The translations under genes and the position numbers were made by a program. From CAIWHR01 sp963709525 (GTDB taxonomy: Bacteria > Pseudomonadota > Gammaproteobacteria > Burkholderiales > Casimicrobiaceae), in NCBI GenBank assembly GCA_963709525.1, contig CAVPXB010000025.1, positions 37,160-101,159 of the forward strand: DNA of 64,000 nucleotides, written 5' to 3'. The number at the start of each line of letters is the position of its first letter. Positions within the stretch are counted from its first letter, which is position 1. The notes beneath the pieces were generated by a model. It worked only from the letters and a program-made list of their open reading frames with translations. It was not told the origin of the DNA and ran no database searches. Below, piece after piece: positions 34,170 through 45,569 of this stretch.

Positions 34170-35246
34170 ATGCGGCCGATTATAAGACATAACCCCGACC
34201 CCCTTCACCTCGCGCTGCCCGACTTCCGCAACCTGGGAACGATTCTGCGCATCCTCCTGGGCGTCAATGCGGTGGTGGTGGTCGCGGGATGGTTGCGTGA
34301 ATCGCGCTGGGAGCATCTGGCGTCGGAGTGGATCGAACTTGCGGGCATGGTCGAGCCGCAGTTGCTGCTGGCGCTGACGATTCTCTACGTCGCGCAGCCC
34401 TGGTTCAGCCGCCTGCCGTGGGCTACCGGCGCTGCGATGGTCGCCGCCATCACGGTCACGACGGCACTTGTCGTCCACGCAGTGCTGGAACACTTCACGC
34501 CCCAGTCCTCGGAGACGCTCCTGCGCCGCCTGGTGTTCTCGCTGCTGCTGTGCGTCGTGCTGCTGGGCTATTTTCGTTTGCGGTCGAAAGCGCTTTCGCC
34601 GGCGTTCACCGAGGCGCGGCTCCAGGCGCTGCAGGCGCGCATCCGGCCCCATTTCCTGTTCAACAGCATCAATGCGGTACTGTCCTTGATCCGCGCCGAG
34701 CCTGCGCGGGCAGAGGAAGCGCTGGAAGACATGGCCGATCTTTTCAGGGTGCTGATGCGCGACAATCGCGGACTGGCGCCGCTGGGCGACGAGGTCCTGT
34801 TGTGCCGTCAGTATCTGGCGCTGGAGAAATTGCGCCTGGGAGACCGCTTGCAGGTGGAGTGGCACTTGAACAGCATGCCGGCGGATGCGCTGGTCCCGCC
34901 CCTCGTTCTCCAGCCGCTGCTCGAGAATGCGGTCTACCATGGCATCGAGCCGCTGTCGGGGCCAGGCGTTGTATCGATCAACATTTTCTACAAGGGGGGC
35001 GACGTGCATGCGATCCTGCGCAATCCCTACCGGGTGGATGGCGGCAGCCACCATGCCGGCAACAAGATGGCGATCGGCAACGTGCGCGAACGCCTGGCGC
35101 TGCATTTCGACGCCGAGGCGAACCTGGAGTCGAAAGTGAACGCAGACGTCTACGAGGTCCACATCCGCATGCCCTACCGTACCGCAGAGCAGTCCGCCCT
35201 GGTGCGTCGCGGCCCCGACAAACCAGCGGAGTCGCGCCGTGAGTGA
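34170..35246 (+). CDS. algZ: LytS/AlgZ-type sensor histidine kinase
   Basis: A 358-residue membrane kinase with four hydrophobic N-terminal segments (residues about 20-145). A His_kinase domain follows, with the phosphoacceptor in RPHFLFNSINAVLSLIRA, and an atypical ATPase end (PPLVLQPLLENAVYHGIEP, IGNVRERLALHF). This is the AlgZ/FimS architecture. The ATG at 34170 gives a start at the first membrane region. Its stop overlaps the GTG start of the regulator gene by eight bases. Confidence 0.9.
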   Translation: MRPIIRHNPDPLHLALPDFRNLGTILRILLGVNAVVVVAGWLRESRWEHLASEWIELAGMVEPQLLLALTILYVAQPWFSRLPWATGAAMVAAITVTTALVVHAVLEHFTPQSSETLLRRLVFSLLLCVVLLGYFRLRSKALSPAFTEARLQALQARIRPHFLFNSINAVLSLIRAEPARAEEALEDMADLFRVLMRDNRGLAPLGDEVLLCRQYLALEKLRLGDRLQVEWHLNSMPADALVPPLVLQPLLENAVYHGIEPLSGPGVVSINIFYKGGDVHAILRNPYRVDGGSHHAGNKMAIGNVRERLALHFDAEANLESKVNADVYEVHIRMPYRTAEQSALVRRGPDKPAESRRE

Positions 35247-36000
35247 CGCTCCTTTGCGGGTGCTGATCGTGGACGACGAGGCGCCGGCCCGGCGCCGCCT
35301 TCGCGACGTGCTCGATGACTGCGCCGAGGCGCTTCCGATCGCTACCGTCGGCGAGGCCGCCGATGGTCGCGAGGCGATCGAGATGCTGCAGGTGGTCGGC
35401 GCCGACCTTGTGCTCACCGACATCCGGATGCCGGGCATGGACGGGCTTGAACTCGCGCGCCACCTGCTCAAGTTGCCGCAACCGCCGGTCGTCATTTTCA
35501 CCACCGCCTATCACGAGCACGCGCTCGAGGCCTTCGACGTCAACGCGATCGACTACCTGGTGAAGCCGGTTCGCGTCGCGCGGCTGCTCGCGGCGCTGCA
35601 GAAGGTGCCGCGGCTGCGTCCGATATCCTCATCCAGGCTCGACCAGATGCCGTCCAGTGCGCGCCGTTTCCTGTCGGTCACCGAGCGTTCGCGCGTGATA
35701 CTGGTTCCGCTCGAAGAAGTCATCTATCTCAAGGCCGAGCTCAAGTACATCACGATACGGACGGCAGAGCGCGAATACCTGCTCGAAGAGTCGCTGACCA
35801 AGCTCGAAGACGAATTCGGCCCGCGTTTTGTCCGCGTGCACCGCAACTGCCTCGTGGCCCGCGAGTTCATCCGCGGCTTCGAGCGGCACGTCAGCAACGA
35901 GGGCGATGCGCACTGGGAAGTGTTGCTGAAAGGCGTCTCCGAATCGCTCGCCGTATCGCGCCGGCAGCAGTTCATCGTCCGCGAGATCGGCAAGGACTGA
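35239..36000 (+). CDS. algR: LytTR-type response regulator, AlgR-like
   Basis: A 253-residue regulator with a receiver domain (residues 1-120; acidic pocket IVDDEAPARRRLR, phosphoacceptor in LVLTDIRMPGMDGL, lysine in IDYLVKPVR) and a C-terminal LytTR DNA-binding domain (LEEVIYLKAELKYITIRT, RFVRVHRNCLVARE). AlgR-type regulators control alginate, twitching or surface traits in Pseudomonas; the targets here are unknown. It starts with GTG inside the end of algZ. Confidence 0.92.
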   Translation: MSDAPLRVLIVDDEAPARRRLRDVLDDCAEALPIATVGEAADGREAIEMLQVVGADLVLTDIRMPGMDGLELARHLLKLPQPPVVIFTTAYHEHALEAFDVNAIDYLVKPVRVARLLAALQKVPRLRPISSSRLDQMPSSARRFLSVTERSRVILVPLEEVIYLKAELKYITIRTAEREYLLEESLTKLEDEFGPRFVRVHRNCLVAREFIRGFERHVSNEGDAHWEVLLKGVSESLAVSRRQQFIVREIGKD

Positions 36001-36077
36001 ATTCGCGATTGCGCACGATGGCGTTCGGCGTCCCCGCGCCGGCGCTGCCGTGTTTCCCCACACCCTTCGACAAGATC

Positions 36078-37022
36078 ATGCAGAGCACCCGTACCCTGAT
36101 TTGCGGTTCCCTCGCCTACGACACCATCATGGTGTTTCCCGACCGCTTCGCCCGCCACATCCTGCCCGAGCAGGTGCACGTCCTGTCGGTATCCTTTACC
36201 GTCGGCGACATGCGGCGCGAATGGGGCGGCTGCGCCGGCAATATCGCCTACAACCTGAAGGCTCTGGGGGGAGAGCCGGTGGTCATGGCCACGATCGGCG
36301 ACGACGGCGCGCCCTACCGCGAGCGCCTGGCGACGCTCGGCGTCGGCGCCGACGGGTTGCGCACGGTGACCGGCACGTTTACGGCGCAGGCGTTCATCAT
36401 CAACGACCTCGACGACAATCAGATCACCGCCTTTCACCCCGGAGCGATGAGCCGTTCGCACGAGAACCAGGTCGAAGCGATCGAGAACATCGCGTTGGGC
36501 ATCGTCGCGCCCGACGGCAAGGAGGGCATGCGCCGACACGTGACGGGATTCGCCAATGCCGGCGTGCCGTTCATCTTCGATCCCGGCCAGGGGATGCCGC
36601 TCTTCTCCGGCGACGACCTGGTCGAGATGATCGACGCCGCGACCTATCTTGCCGTCAACGACTACGAGGGCCGGTTGCTGGCCGAGCGTACCGGGATGTC
36701 GTTGACCGAGATCGGCCGCCGCGTCGAGGCCGTGGTGGAGACGCTGGGCGCGGACGGATCGCGCATCCATGTCGACGGCAAGGTGATCGAAATTCCGGCG
36801 GTTCCGCCCGAGGCGCTGGTCGACCCCACCGGTTGCGGCGACGCCTACCGCGCCGGTCTCCTGTACGGAATCGTCCACGCCTGGGATTGGGAAAGGACGG
36901 GGCGGGTGGCGGCGATCCTCGGCGCGCTGAAGATCAGCCAGCGCGGCGGACAGAACCATGCGATCGACCGCGACCGCGTGGCGGCGATCTATCATCGACA
37001 ATTTGGTGCTTACGCTTGGTGA
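36078..37022 (+). CDS. PfkB-family carbohydrate/nucleoside kinase
   Basis: A 314-residue ribokinase-fold kinase. The N-terminal substrate region has GSLAYDTIMVFPDRF and WGGCAGNIAYNL. The C-terminal anion hole and catalytic base appear as DPTGCGDAYRAGLLYG, a variant of the usual DTxGAGD. This variant resembles adenosine kinase-like PfkB members in Betaproteobacteria. The substrate is unknown. Its TGA stop overlaps the GTG start of the acyltransferase gene. The start at ATG 36078 has no clear ribosome site. Confidence 0.85.
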   Translation: MQSTRTLICGSLAYDTIMVFPDRFARHILPEQVHVLSVSFTVGDMRREWGGCAGNIAYNLKALGGEPVVMATIGDDGAPYRERLATLGVGADGLRTVTGTFTAQAFIINDLDDNQITAFHPGAMSRSHENQVEAIENIALGIVAPDGKEGMRRHVTGFANAGVPFIFDPGQGMPLFSGDDLVEMIDAATYLAVNDYEGRLLAERTGMSLTEIGRRVEAVVETLGADGSRIHVDGKVIEIPAVPPEALVDPTGCGDAYRAGLLYGIVHAWDWERTGRVAAILGALKISQRGGQNHAIDRDRVAAIYHRQFGAYAW

Positions 37023-37855
37023 GGCGGTCAACGCAGGCCAGCAGCGCGTCGCTGCCGCCGCCCCGTCCGACACCGTTCCCGCTGCGGGTCTACCGCTGGA
37101 CGCGGGCGAGCGCGCACGTGCTGGAGGGACTTGCGATGACGGCGATCCTGTTTCCGCTGGTAGGGCGAGGGCGGCGTCAGGCGCTGTCCGCGGCATGGAG
37201 CCGGCGCCTGCTGCGGATACTGCGGATCGAAGCGCGCGTCCACGGCATGCCCGAGCAAGGGTTGCCGGGCAATCTGCTGATCGTCGCCAATCACATCTCG
37301 TGGCTCGACATCTTTGTCCTCAGCTCGGTGCAGCCCGCGCGCTTCATCGCCAAGGCCGAACTCAAGCGCTGGCCGCTGGTCGGGCGATTCGCGCGCAACG
37401 CGGGAACGCTGTTCATCGACCGCTCGCGCCGGCACGATACGCACAAGATCAATCGGCACGCCACGGAAGTGCTGGCCGGTGGTGACGTGATCGCCATCTT
37501 CCCGGAAGGCACGACCACCGATGGCCGCGACATGCTGCCGTTTCACGGCTCGCTGCTGCAGCCGATCGTGGATGCCGAAGGCCACGTGCAGCCGATCGCC
37601 ATCCGCTATCTGGATCGCGACGGGGACGTCAACGATGCGGTCGCGTACGCCGGCGAGACCACGTTTGCGCAATCGTTCTGGCGGGTCACCGGAGAACTGA
37701 CGATCCTGGTCGAGTTGCGCCTGGCGCCGCTGTTGCCTGCCCGCGCACGGCACCGGCGCGAACTGTCGCGCGCCGCCGAGGCGGCTATACGAACGGCTTT
37801 GGCGTTACCGGCGAACGGCTCGGCACCTGGTACACGCGCCGATCCTCCAGCCTGA
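37019..37855 (+). CDS. 1-acyl-glycerol-3-phosphate acyltransferase-like (PlsC family)
   Basis: A membrane-associated acyltransferase of about 278 residues, predicted to add an acyl chain to lysophosphatidic acid or a related acceptor. The catalytic HX4D motif is NHISWLDIF, the acceptor-site motif is FPEGTTTDG, and a hydrophobic N-terminal segment lies near residues 35-60. GTG 37019 overlaps the previous stop as GTGA, which I take as the start. The last 71 bases overlap the 3' end of the convergent apaH gene. Confidence 0.85.
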   Translation: MRRSTQASSASLPPPRPTPFPLRVYRWTRASAHVLEGLAMTAILFPLVGRGRRQALSAAWSRRLLRILRIEARVHGMPEQGLPGNLLIVANHISWLDIFVLSSVQPARFIAKAELKRWPLVGRFARNAGTLFIDRSRRHDTHKINRHATEVLAGGDVIAIFPEGTTTDGRDMLPFHGSLLQPIVDAEGHVQPIAIRYLDRDGDVNDAVAYAGETTFAQSFWRVTGELTILVELRLAPLLPARARHRRELSRAAEAAIRTALALPANGSAPGTRADPPA

Positions 37856-38612
37856 CCGCGGTCAGCATGCCGCCCCAGAGGCAGCCCGAATCGAGCATCA
37901 GGAGATTCGGCGCGAGCCGCAGTTCCAGCGTCGACCAATGGCCGCAGATGATGGTCGTTCCCGCCGACCGCCTGGCTTCGTGCTCGAACCACGCGCGGAA
38001 TCCCTCGGGCGCCACTGCCGGGCCGCGCTTTTCACGAAACTCCATCGTGCCATCGGCGGTGCAGAAGCGCAGCCGCGTGCACACGTTGACGATCGCGCGC
38101 AGCCGGTCGTAGCCTTCGAGATCGTCGCGCCACCGCGACGGCTCGTCGCTGTAGAGTCGGGCGAAGAACGCGTCCGCATCGGCGCCGGTGATCATTGCCT
38201 CGACCTCGCGCGCGAAGGCCATCGCCATCGCCGGCGTCCACGCGGGAAGCAGGCCCGCATGCACCAGCAGCAGGTTGTCCTCGCGGACGATCAGCGGCCG
38301 GCGGACAAGCCAGGCCAGCAGCTCGTCCCGGTCGGGCGCGGCGAGGATCGGCGCCAGCGTGTCGTCGTCGCGCGATGTCGTGTGCCCGGCGGCGACCATC
38401 AACAAATGGAAATCGTGGTTGCCGAGCACCGTGGCGGCGGCGTCGCCCAGCGCCTTCACCTCCCGCAGCACGGCCAGCGATGCGGGCCCGCGATTGATGA
38501 GGTCGCCCACCAGCCACAGCCGGTCGCGCGTCGCCGAGAAGTCGATCAGGTCGAGCAGCTGACAGAACTCGGCATGGCAGCCCTGGAGGTCGCCGATGGC
38601 GTAATGACTCAT
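37785..38612 (-). CDS. apaH: Bis(5'-nucleosyl)-tetraphosphatase, symmetrical
   Basis: A 275-residue metallophosphatase that splits Ap4A into two ADP and also removes Np4 caps from RNA in E. coli. Metal-site motifs: AIGDLQGCH, LVGDLINRGP, VLGNHDFHL, LLVHAGLLP and ICGHWSTLE. The ATG at 38612 starts the conserved sequence. It is divergent from rep, and its 3' end overlaps plsC. Confidence 0.95.
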   Translation of the reverse strand: MSHYAIGDLQGCHAEFCQLLDLIDFSATRDRLWLVGDLINRGPASLAVLREVKALGDAAATVLGNHDFHLLMVAAGHTTSRDDDTLAPILAAPDRDELLAWLVRRPLIVREDNLLLVHAGLLPAWTPAMAMAFAREVEAMITGADADAFFARLYSDEPSRWRDDLEGYDRLRAIVNVCTRLRFCTADGTMEFREKRGPAVAPEGFRAWFEHEARRSAGTTIICGHWSTLELRLAPNLLMLDSGCLWGGMLTAVRLEDRRVYQVPSRSPVTPKPFV

Positions 38613-38691
38613 GGTGCGCGTGAGCAGGGGTGGCAGGCTACAATCCGGCGCGCATCTTAGCACCGCCTGCCACCACACCACGTCCCCGCCG

Positions 38692-40691
<2,000 letters not shown>

Positions 40692-40695
<4 letters not shown>

Positions 40696-42928
40696 TGAAT
40701 GTGACGCCGCTGCCCGAGGCGCTGCGCACGCTGCTCATGCAGCGGCATTTTCACCAGCCGTTCCCGCGTGCGGGTGCCGACGACCTGCTCGCCGCGCTCG
40801 ATCACGTTCGGCTGGAAGCGGGTGAAATACTGCTGCGGCAAGGCGACGAAGGCAGCGATCTCTATCTCGTTGTCGATGGTCGCCTGTCCGTGTGCATCGC
40901 GCGTCCCGGCGGCGAGTCGACGCCGGTCGGCGAGATCGAAGCGGGAGGGGTCGTCGGCGAGATGGCGCTACTCACCGGGCAGGCGCGAACGGCCACGGCG
41001 AAGGCGATGGTCGCGACCGAGCTCGCACGACTCGCCCGCCCCGAGTTCGAGCGCCTGGCCGCCGCGTATCCGGAAGCGCTGCACGAATTCCTGCGGCGGA
41101 TTCTTCCGCGGCTGCGCCGCACGCAGCTGATCCGCATGCTCACGGAGCTCTTCGGGGACCTGGGCGACGACGCGCTGCGCGAGCTCGAGGCCAGGCTGGA
41201 ATGGATGCCGCTCGCCAGCGGCGCACTGCTCTTTCGCGAAGGCGACACCGGCGATGAGGTCTATATCGTCGTCAACGGCCGCCTGCGGGTCTTCACCACC
41301 GATGTCGACGGCCACGAGCGCACGCTCGAGGAGGTCGGCCGCGGCGGCATCCTGGGAGAGCTGGCGCTGCTGACCGGCGAGGCGCGCGCCGCAAGCGTGC
41401 TGGCGGTTCGCGACAGCGATCTGCTCCGATTGTCGAAATCCGCGTTCGACATCCTGCTCGACAGCCATCCGCGCGCGATGATGCAGATCGCGCGTGCCGC
41501 CGCATCGCGTTTGCGCCGCACCGGCCATCATTCCGCGCCGCGGTCGCGCGCGATCCGTACTTTCGCACTGATGCCGGCGCGCGGCGACGTGCCGCTGGCG
41601 CAGTTTTCGTGCTGCCTTCGGGATGCGCTCGGACAACATGACAGCACGGTGCTGCTGGGCAGCGCCGACGTCGATCGCATGCTCGCCAAGCCGGGGATTG
41701 CGCAGAGCGGCGACGACACCGTCATTCACGAGGCGATCGTCGCGTGGATGAGCCACCAGGAGCGGGAATCCGGCCATCTGTTGCTGCAGGCGGACCCGGA
41801 ATGGACGCCCTGGACGCGTCGCTGCCTGCGCCAGGCCGACCGGGTGCTGATCGTCGCCCGTGCCGGCGATGACCCGGCTCCCGGGCCGATGGAGGCCGCG
41901 TACCAAGTTGCCGGCATGCAGGTGCGCTGCGAACTCGTGCTGGTGCACGCCGATTCGGTCGTCGCTCCCACCGGAACGGCGCCGTGGCTCGCCGCGCGTC
42001 GACTCGCGGCCCATCATCACGTGCGGCTGGGCAGCGCGCGCGACATTTCCCGGCTCGCGCGACGGGTCAGCGGACGCGCGACGGGCCTGGTACTGGGCGG
42101 CGGCGGCGCGCGCGGGTTCGTTCACATCGGCATGCTGCGGGCGCTCGCCGAGGCGGGCATCGAGATCGACATCGTTGGCGGCACCAGCATCGGTGCGGTG
42201 ATCGCTGCGGCGTGCGCGACGGAACTTCCGCAGGACGTCATGGTGTCGATCGCCCGGTCGTTCGCGTCACGCGCGAAGCTCCTCGATCGCACCTTGCCCA
42301 TGACGTCGCTGATGGCGGGGCGCAAGCTGACGGCGATCTACCAGAAGATCTTCGGCGACGTGGCCATCGAGGATCTCTGGACGCCGCTCTTCGCCGTGTC
42401 GAGCGGATTAGCCGCGCGCAGACGGTCGTCCATGAACGCGGACCCGTGTGGCGGGCGATCCGGGCCAGTACCGCCATACCCGCGATCTTTCCGCCTTTGC
42501 TCGACGACGACAACGAAGTGCTGGTCGACGGCAACGTCATGAACAACATGCCGCTCGACCTGATGCGCGACCGGTGCGAAGGCGGCATCGTCATCGGCGT
42601 GAACCCGATGCCGACTGCCGACAAGCTGAAGCCGTATCGGTTCGGATCGAGCCTGTCCGGCTGGGAGGCGCTGCTCGGCCGGCTCAGGTGGTTCGGCGTG
42701 CGCACGCGCGCGCCCTCCATCCTGGGCATCGCGATGCGAGCGGCCGAGATCAACAGCGCCAATCGCATGCGCCAGCCGTCGTTTCGCGCGCTGGCAGATC
42801 TCCTCGTCGAGCCGCCGGTCGGGGGGTATCCGATCCTCGCCTTCGATGCATGGGAACCGATCATCGAGATCGGCTACCAATCGGCGCGCGAAGCGATCGC
42901 TGCGTGGCAGCCAAGGCGTTCCGGGTGA
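40692..42928 (+). CDS. Dual cNMP-binding / patatin-like phospholipase protein, frameshifted
   Basis: The first 560-570 codons hold two cyclic-nucleotide-binding domains (about residues 20-135 and 160-275; LRQGDEGSDLYLVVDGRL and FREGDTGDEVYIVVNGRL). A linker and the start of a patatin domain follow, with the oxyanion GGGGARGF near 469 and nucleophile GTSIG near 497. After FAVSSGL (about 42410) the frame is lost. The neighbouring frame continues SRAQTVVHERG and holds the catalytic Asp in LVDGNVMNN, ending at 42928. One missing base explains it. The layout matches bacterial NTE/RssA-type lipases. If the shift is real, the lipase is dead. Confidence 0.82.
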
Positions 42929-43006
42929 GGGTCATCGTGCGACGCCGATGCCCGCCGGGACCGGATACGCTAAGCTTCCCGGCTTTGAGGCATGCAGGAG
43001 CCCGCA

Positions 43007-44275
43007 ATGACCCAGGCTGACGCGAAGCGCGGCTTCACGACGTCGATTCTCCACTCCGACCGCGAGGGCGGCATCGAGCACGGCGCGATCATCAAGCCGC
43101 TGCACCTGTCGGTGGCCTACGGTTACGCCGATGCCCACGATCTGGCGGCGGTGTTCCAGGGCCGCAAGCCCGGCTACGTCTACGGCCGGCAGGGCAACCC
43201 CACGAGCGCGGCGCTCGAAGCCAAGGTCACGAAGATGGAGGACGGCGTGGCGACGGTGAGCTTCGCCACCGGAATGGCCGCGATCGGCGCCGCGATGCTG
43301 TCGCTGCTGCGCGCCGGCGATCACGTGGTGGCGAGTTCGTTCCTGTTCGGCAATTCGGTGAGCCTCTTCAACACGCTGGCGGCGCATGGTGCGAAGGTCG
43401 ATTTCGTCGACGCGACGGACGCGGCAAACGTGCAGCGCGCGCTGACGCCGGCAACGCGGATCGTGTTTGTCGAGACGATTGCCAACCCGCGCACGCAGGT
43501 CGCGGATCTGGCCGGCATCGGCGCCTTGTGCGCCGAGCGCGGCATCGTCTACATCGTCGACAACACGATGACCTCGCCGTGGCTGTTTCGCCCCAAGGTG
43601 GTGGGAGCGAGCCTCGTCGTCAACGCGCTGACCAAGTACGTCGGCGGCCACGGCAACGCGCTCGCCGGCAGCATCACCGACACCGGCAACTTCGACTGGA
43701 CCGCGTACCCGAACATCGCCGATGCGTACAGGAGCGCGGCGGCGGCGCTGTGGGGAATCACCCAGATCCGCAAGAAAGGCCTGCGCGATTGGGGCGGCAC
43801 GCTTGCGCCCGAGCAGGCGCACCACATCGCCGCCGGGGCGGAGACGCTCGCGCTGCGGATGGAGCGCACCTGTGCGAACGCGCAGGCGCTGGCGGAGGCG
43901 CTCGCGGCGCACCCGAAAGTGCGCGCCGTGCACTACCCGGGTTTGCCGGGGCACCCGCAGCACGCGCGGGCGAAGTCGCTGTTCCGCGGCGCCTCGGGAC
44001 TGCTGTCGTTCGAGCTCGTCGACGGTGTCGACTGCTTCGAGGTGCTGAACCGGCTCCGGGTGGTCGTGCTGTCGTCGAACCTCGGCGACAACCGCACGCT
44101 GGCGATTCCGGTCGCGCACACGATCTACTGGGAGATGGGTCCTGAGCGCCGGGCGGAAATGGGCATCGCCGACTCGCTGCTGCGGGTGTCGGTCGGCATC
44201 GAGGATGCGGTCGATCTGCTCGCTGATTTCGCGCACGCGCTGGGCGGCTCGACTGATTCGGGGTCAGATCCGTAA
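43007..44275 (+). CDS. Cys/Met metabolism PLP enzyme (MetZ / cystathionine gamma-synthase-like)
   Basis: A 422-residue transsulfuration-family enzyme. The tyrosine motif is GYVYGRQGNPTSAALEAKV and the PLP lysine lies in LVVNALTKYVGGHGNALAG. The C-terminal RVSVGIEDAVDLLADF is typical. It is annotated in related genomes as a cystathionine gamma-synthase family protein; O-succinylhomoserine sulfhydrylase or a gamma-lyase are alternatives. ATG 43007 has AGGAG seven bases upstream. The last codons (DSGSDP and stop) are contributed by an inverted repeat shared with lpxH. Confidence 0.87.
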   Translation: MTQADAKRGFTTSILHSDREGGIEHGAIIKPLHLSVAYGYADAHDLAAVFQGRKPGYVYGRQGNPTSAALEAKVTKMEDGVATVSFATGMAAIGAAMLSLLRAGDHVVASSFLFGNSVSLFNTLAAHGAKVDFVDATDAANVQRALTPATRIVFVETIANPRTQVADLAGIGALCAERGIVYIVDNTMTSPWLFRPKVVGASLVVNALTKYVGGHGNALAGSITDTGNFDWTAYPNIADAYRSAAAALWGITQIRKKGLRDWGGTLAPEQAHHIAAGAETLALRMERTCANAQALAEALAAHPKVRAVHYPGLPGHPQHARAKSLFRGASGLLSFELVDGVDCFEVLNRLRVVVLSSNLGDNRTLAIPVAHTIYWEMGPERRAEMGIADSLLRVSVGIEDAVDLLADFAHALGGSTDSGSDP

Positions 44276-44323
44276 TAATTCCGAATCGAATTATTACGGA
44301 TCTGACCCCAAACACCGAATCAG
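44253..44323. repeat. 71-bp inverted repeat forming both gene ends
   Basis: The inner arms 44260-44281 and 44288-44309 are perfect 22-base reverse complements (arm starts GGGGTCAGATCC) around a 6-base loop. The outer arms CTGATTCGG (44253-44261) and CCGAATCAG (44315-44323) continue the symmetry with a bulge. The TAA of the plus-strand PLP gene and the TGA of minus-strand lpxH both lie inside. It probably works as a bidirectional terminator and looks like an inserted REP/MITE-type element. It is AT-rich compared with its surroundings. Confidence 0.8.
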
Positions 44324-45045
44324 ACGTCGCGCAACTCGATGCCGCTCGCGTCCACCGCGAGATACCCGCCCCGGTCATACCAGTCCGGCAGCACCCAGCG
44401 CTCGCACTCGCGGGAGTCGGTGGTCGTCACGTGATGCGCCGGGCGGTGCGTGTGACCGTGGATGATCCGTGCGACAGCGTGCTGCCGGAAGGCGCCGGCG
44501 ACGGCATCGGCGCTGACGTCCATGATCGCCTCGGGCTTGGCGGACGCCAAACGCCGGCTGCGACGGCGGATGAGGGCGAAGAGGCCCCGCCGCAGCAAAT
44601 AGGGCAGCGCGAGGAACCGTCGTTGCCGTCGCGCATCGTGCGTCCACAGGCGGAAGTTCTGGTAACCCTCGTCGTCGGTGCAGAGCGTGTCGCCGTGCAG
44701 CAGCAGCGTCGGCGTCCCGCCGACGTCGGTCACGACCACGTCGGGCAACAGCGTGGCGCCCACGGCGGCCGCGAAGCGGTGCCCGAGCAGCAGGTCGCGG
44801 TTGCCGCACATGACACCGAGTTCGACGCCTGCGGCGGCCACGCCGGCGAGCGCGCTGGCCACGCGCGCTGCCACCGGGTCGCGCAACTGGTCGTCGCCGA
44901 CCCAGGAATCGAAGAGGTCGCCGAGCACGTAGACACGCCCGGCATCGCGCGCGGGACCGAGGCAGAAGGCCTCGAACGCGGCGACCATTGCCAGCCTCTC
45001 CGCCGACAGATGGAGGTCGGAGAGGAACAGGTCCGGCTTCGTCAC
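44320..45045 (-). CDS. lpxH: UDP-2,3-diacylglucosamine diphosphatase
   Basis: A 241-residue manganese-dependent calcineurin-like phosphoesterase that makes lipid X in lipid A synthesis, acting at the inner face of the inner membrane. Motifs: LFLSDLHLS, LGDLFDSWVGDD, CGNRDLLLG, LLHGDTLCT and IHGHTHRPAHH. GTG 45045 is taken as start, 20 bases past the ppiB stop, because similarity begins there; the frame upstream is a shadow. The last codons lie in an inverted repeat. Confidence 0.94.
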   Translation of the reverse strand: MTKPDLFLSDLHLSAERLAMVAAFEAFCLGPARDAGRVYVLGDLFDSWVGDDQLRDPVAARVASALAGVAAAGVELGVMCGNRDLLLGHRFAAAVGATLLPDVVVTDVGGTPTLLLHGDTLCTDDEGYQNFRLWTHDARRQRRFLALPYLLRRGLFALIRRRSRRLASAKPEAIMDVSADAVAGAFRQHAVARIIHGHTHRPAHHVTTTDSRECERWVLPDWYDRGGYLAVDASGIELRDV

Positions 45046-45065
45046 CGCGGGCTCGAAACGGGGTA

Positions 45066-45560
45066 CTAGGCCACTTCCTCGGCGCGCGTGATGATGACGT
45101 CCTCGACCGGCACGTCCTGGTGGAAGCCGCTGGTGCCGGTGCGCACGCTCCGGATCCTGTCGACGACGTCCTGCCCGGCGGTCACCTTGCCGAAGACGCA
45201 ATACCCCCAACCCTGCGGGCTCGGCCCCTTGTGGTTGAGGAAATCGTTGTCGCCGACATTGATGAAGAACTGCGCGGTCGCCGAATGGGGCTCGCCGGTC
45301 CGGGCCATCGCGACCGTGTAGCGCAGGTTCTTGAGCCCGTTGCCGGCCTCGTTGGCGACCGGGGCGCGCGTCGGCTTCTGCTTCATTCCCGGTTCCATTC
45401 CGCCGCCCTGGACCATGAAACCGTCGATCACGCGATGGAAGATCGTGTTGTCGTAGTGGCCATCGCGAACGTACTGCAGGAAGTTCTCGACGGTCCTGGG
45501 CGCGTTCTCCGCATCGAGTTCGAGCGTGATGTCGCCGTGGTTGGTGTGCAGGATGATCAT
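45066..45560 (-). CDS. ppiB: Cytoplasmic peptidyl-prolyl cis-trans isomerase (cyclophilin)
   Basis: A 164-residue cyclophilin without signal peptide. Motifs: FHRVIDGFMVQGGGMEPG (active site), AMARTGEPHSATAQFFIN and YCVFGKVTAGQDVVD. It follows the exported cyclophilin by nine bases and precedes lpxH by 20, an order seen in many Betaproteobacteria. Confidence 0.96.
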   Translation of the reverse strand: MIILHTNHGDITLELDAENAPRTVENFLQYVRDGHYDNTIFHRVIDGFMVQGGGMEPGMKQKPTRAPVANEAGNGLKNLRYTVAMARTGEPHSATAQFFINVGDNDFLNHKGPSPQGWGYCVFGKVTAGQDVVDRIRSVRTGTSGFHQDVPVEDVIITRAEEVA

Positions 45561-45569
45561 GGTGGTTTC

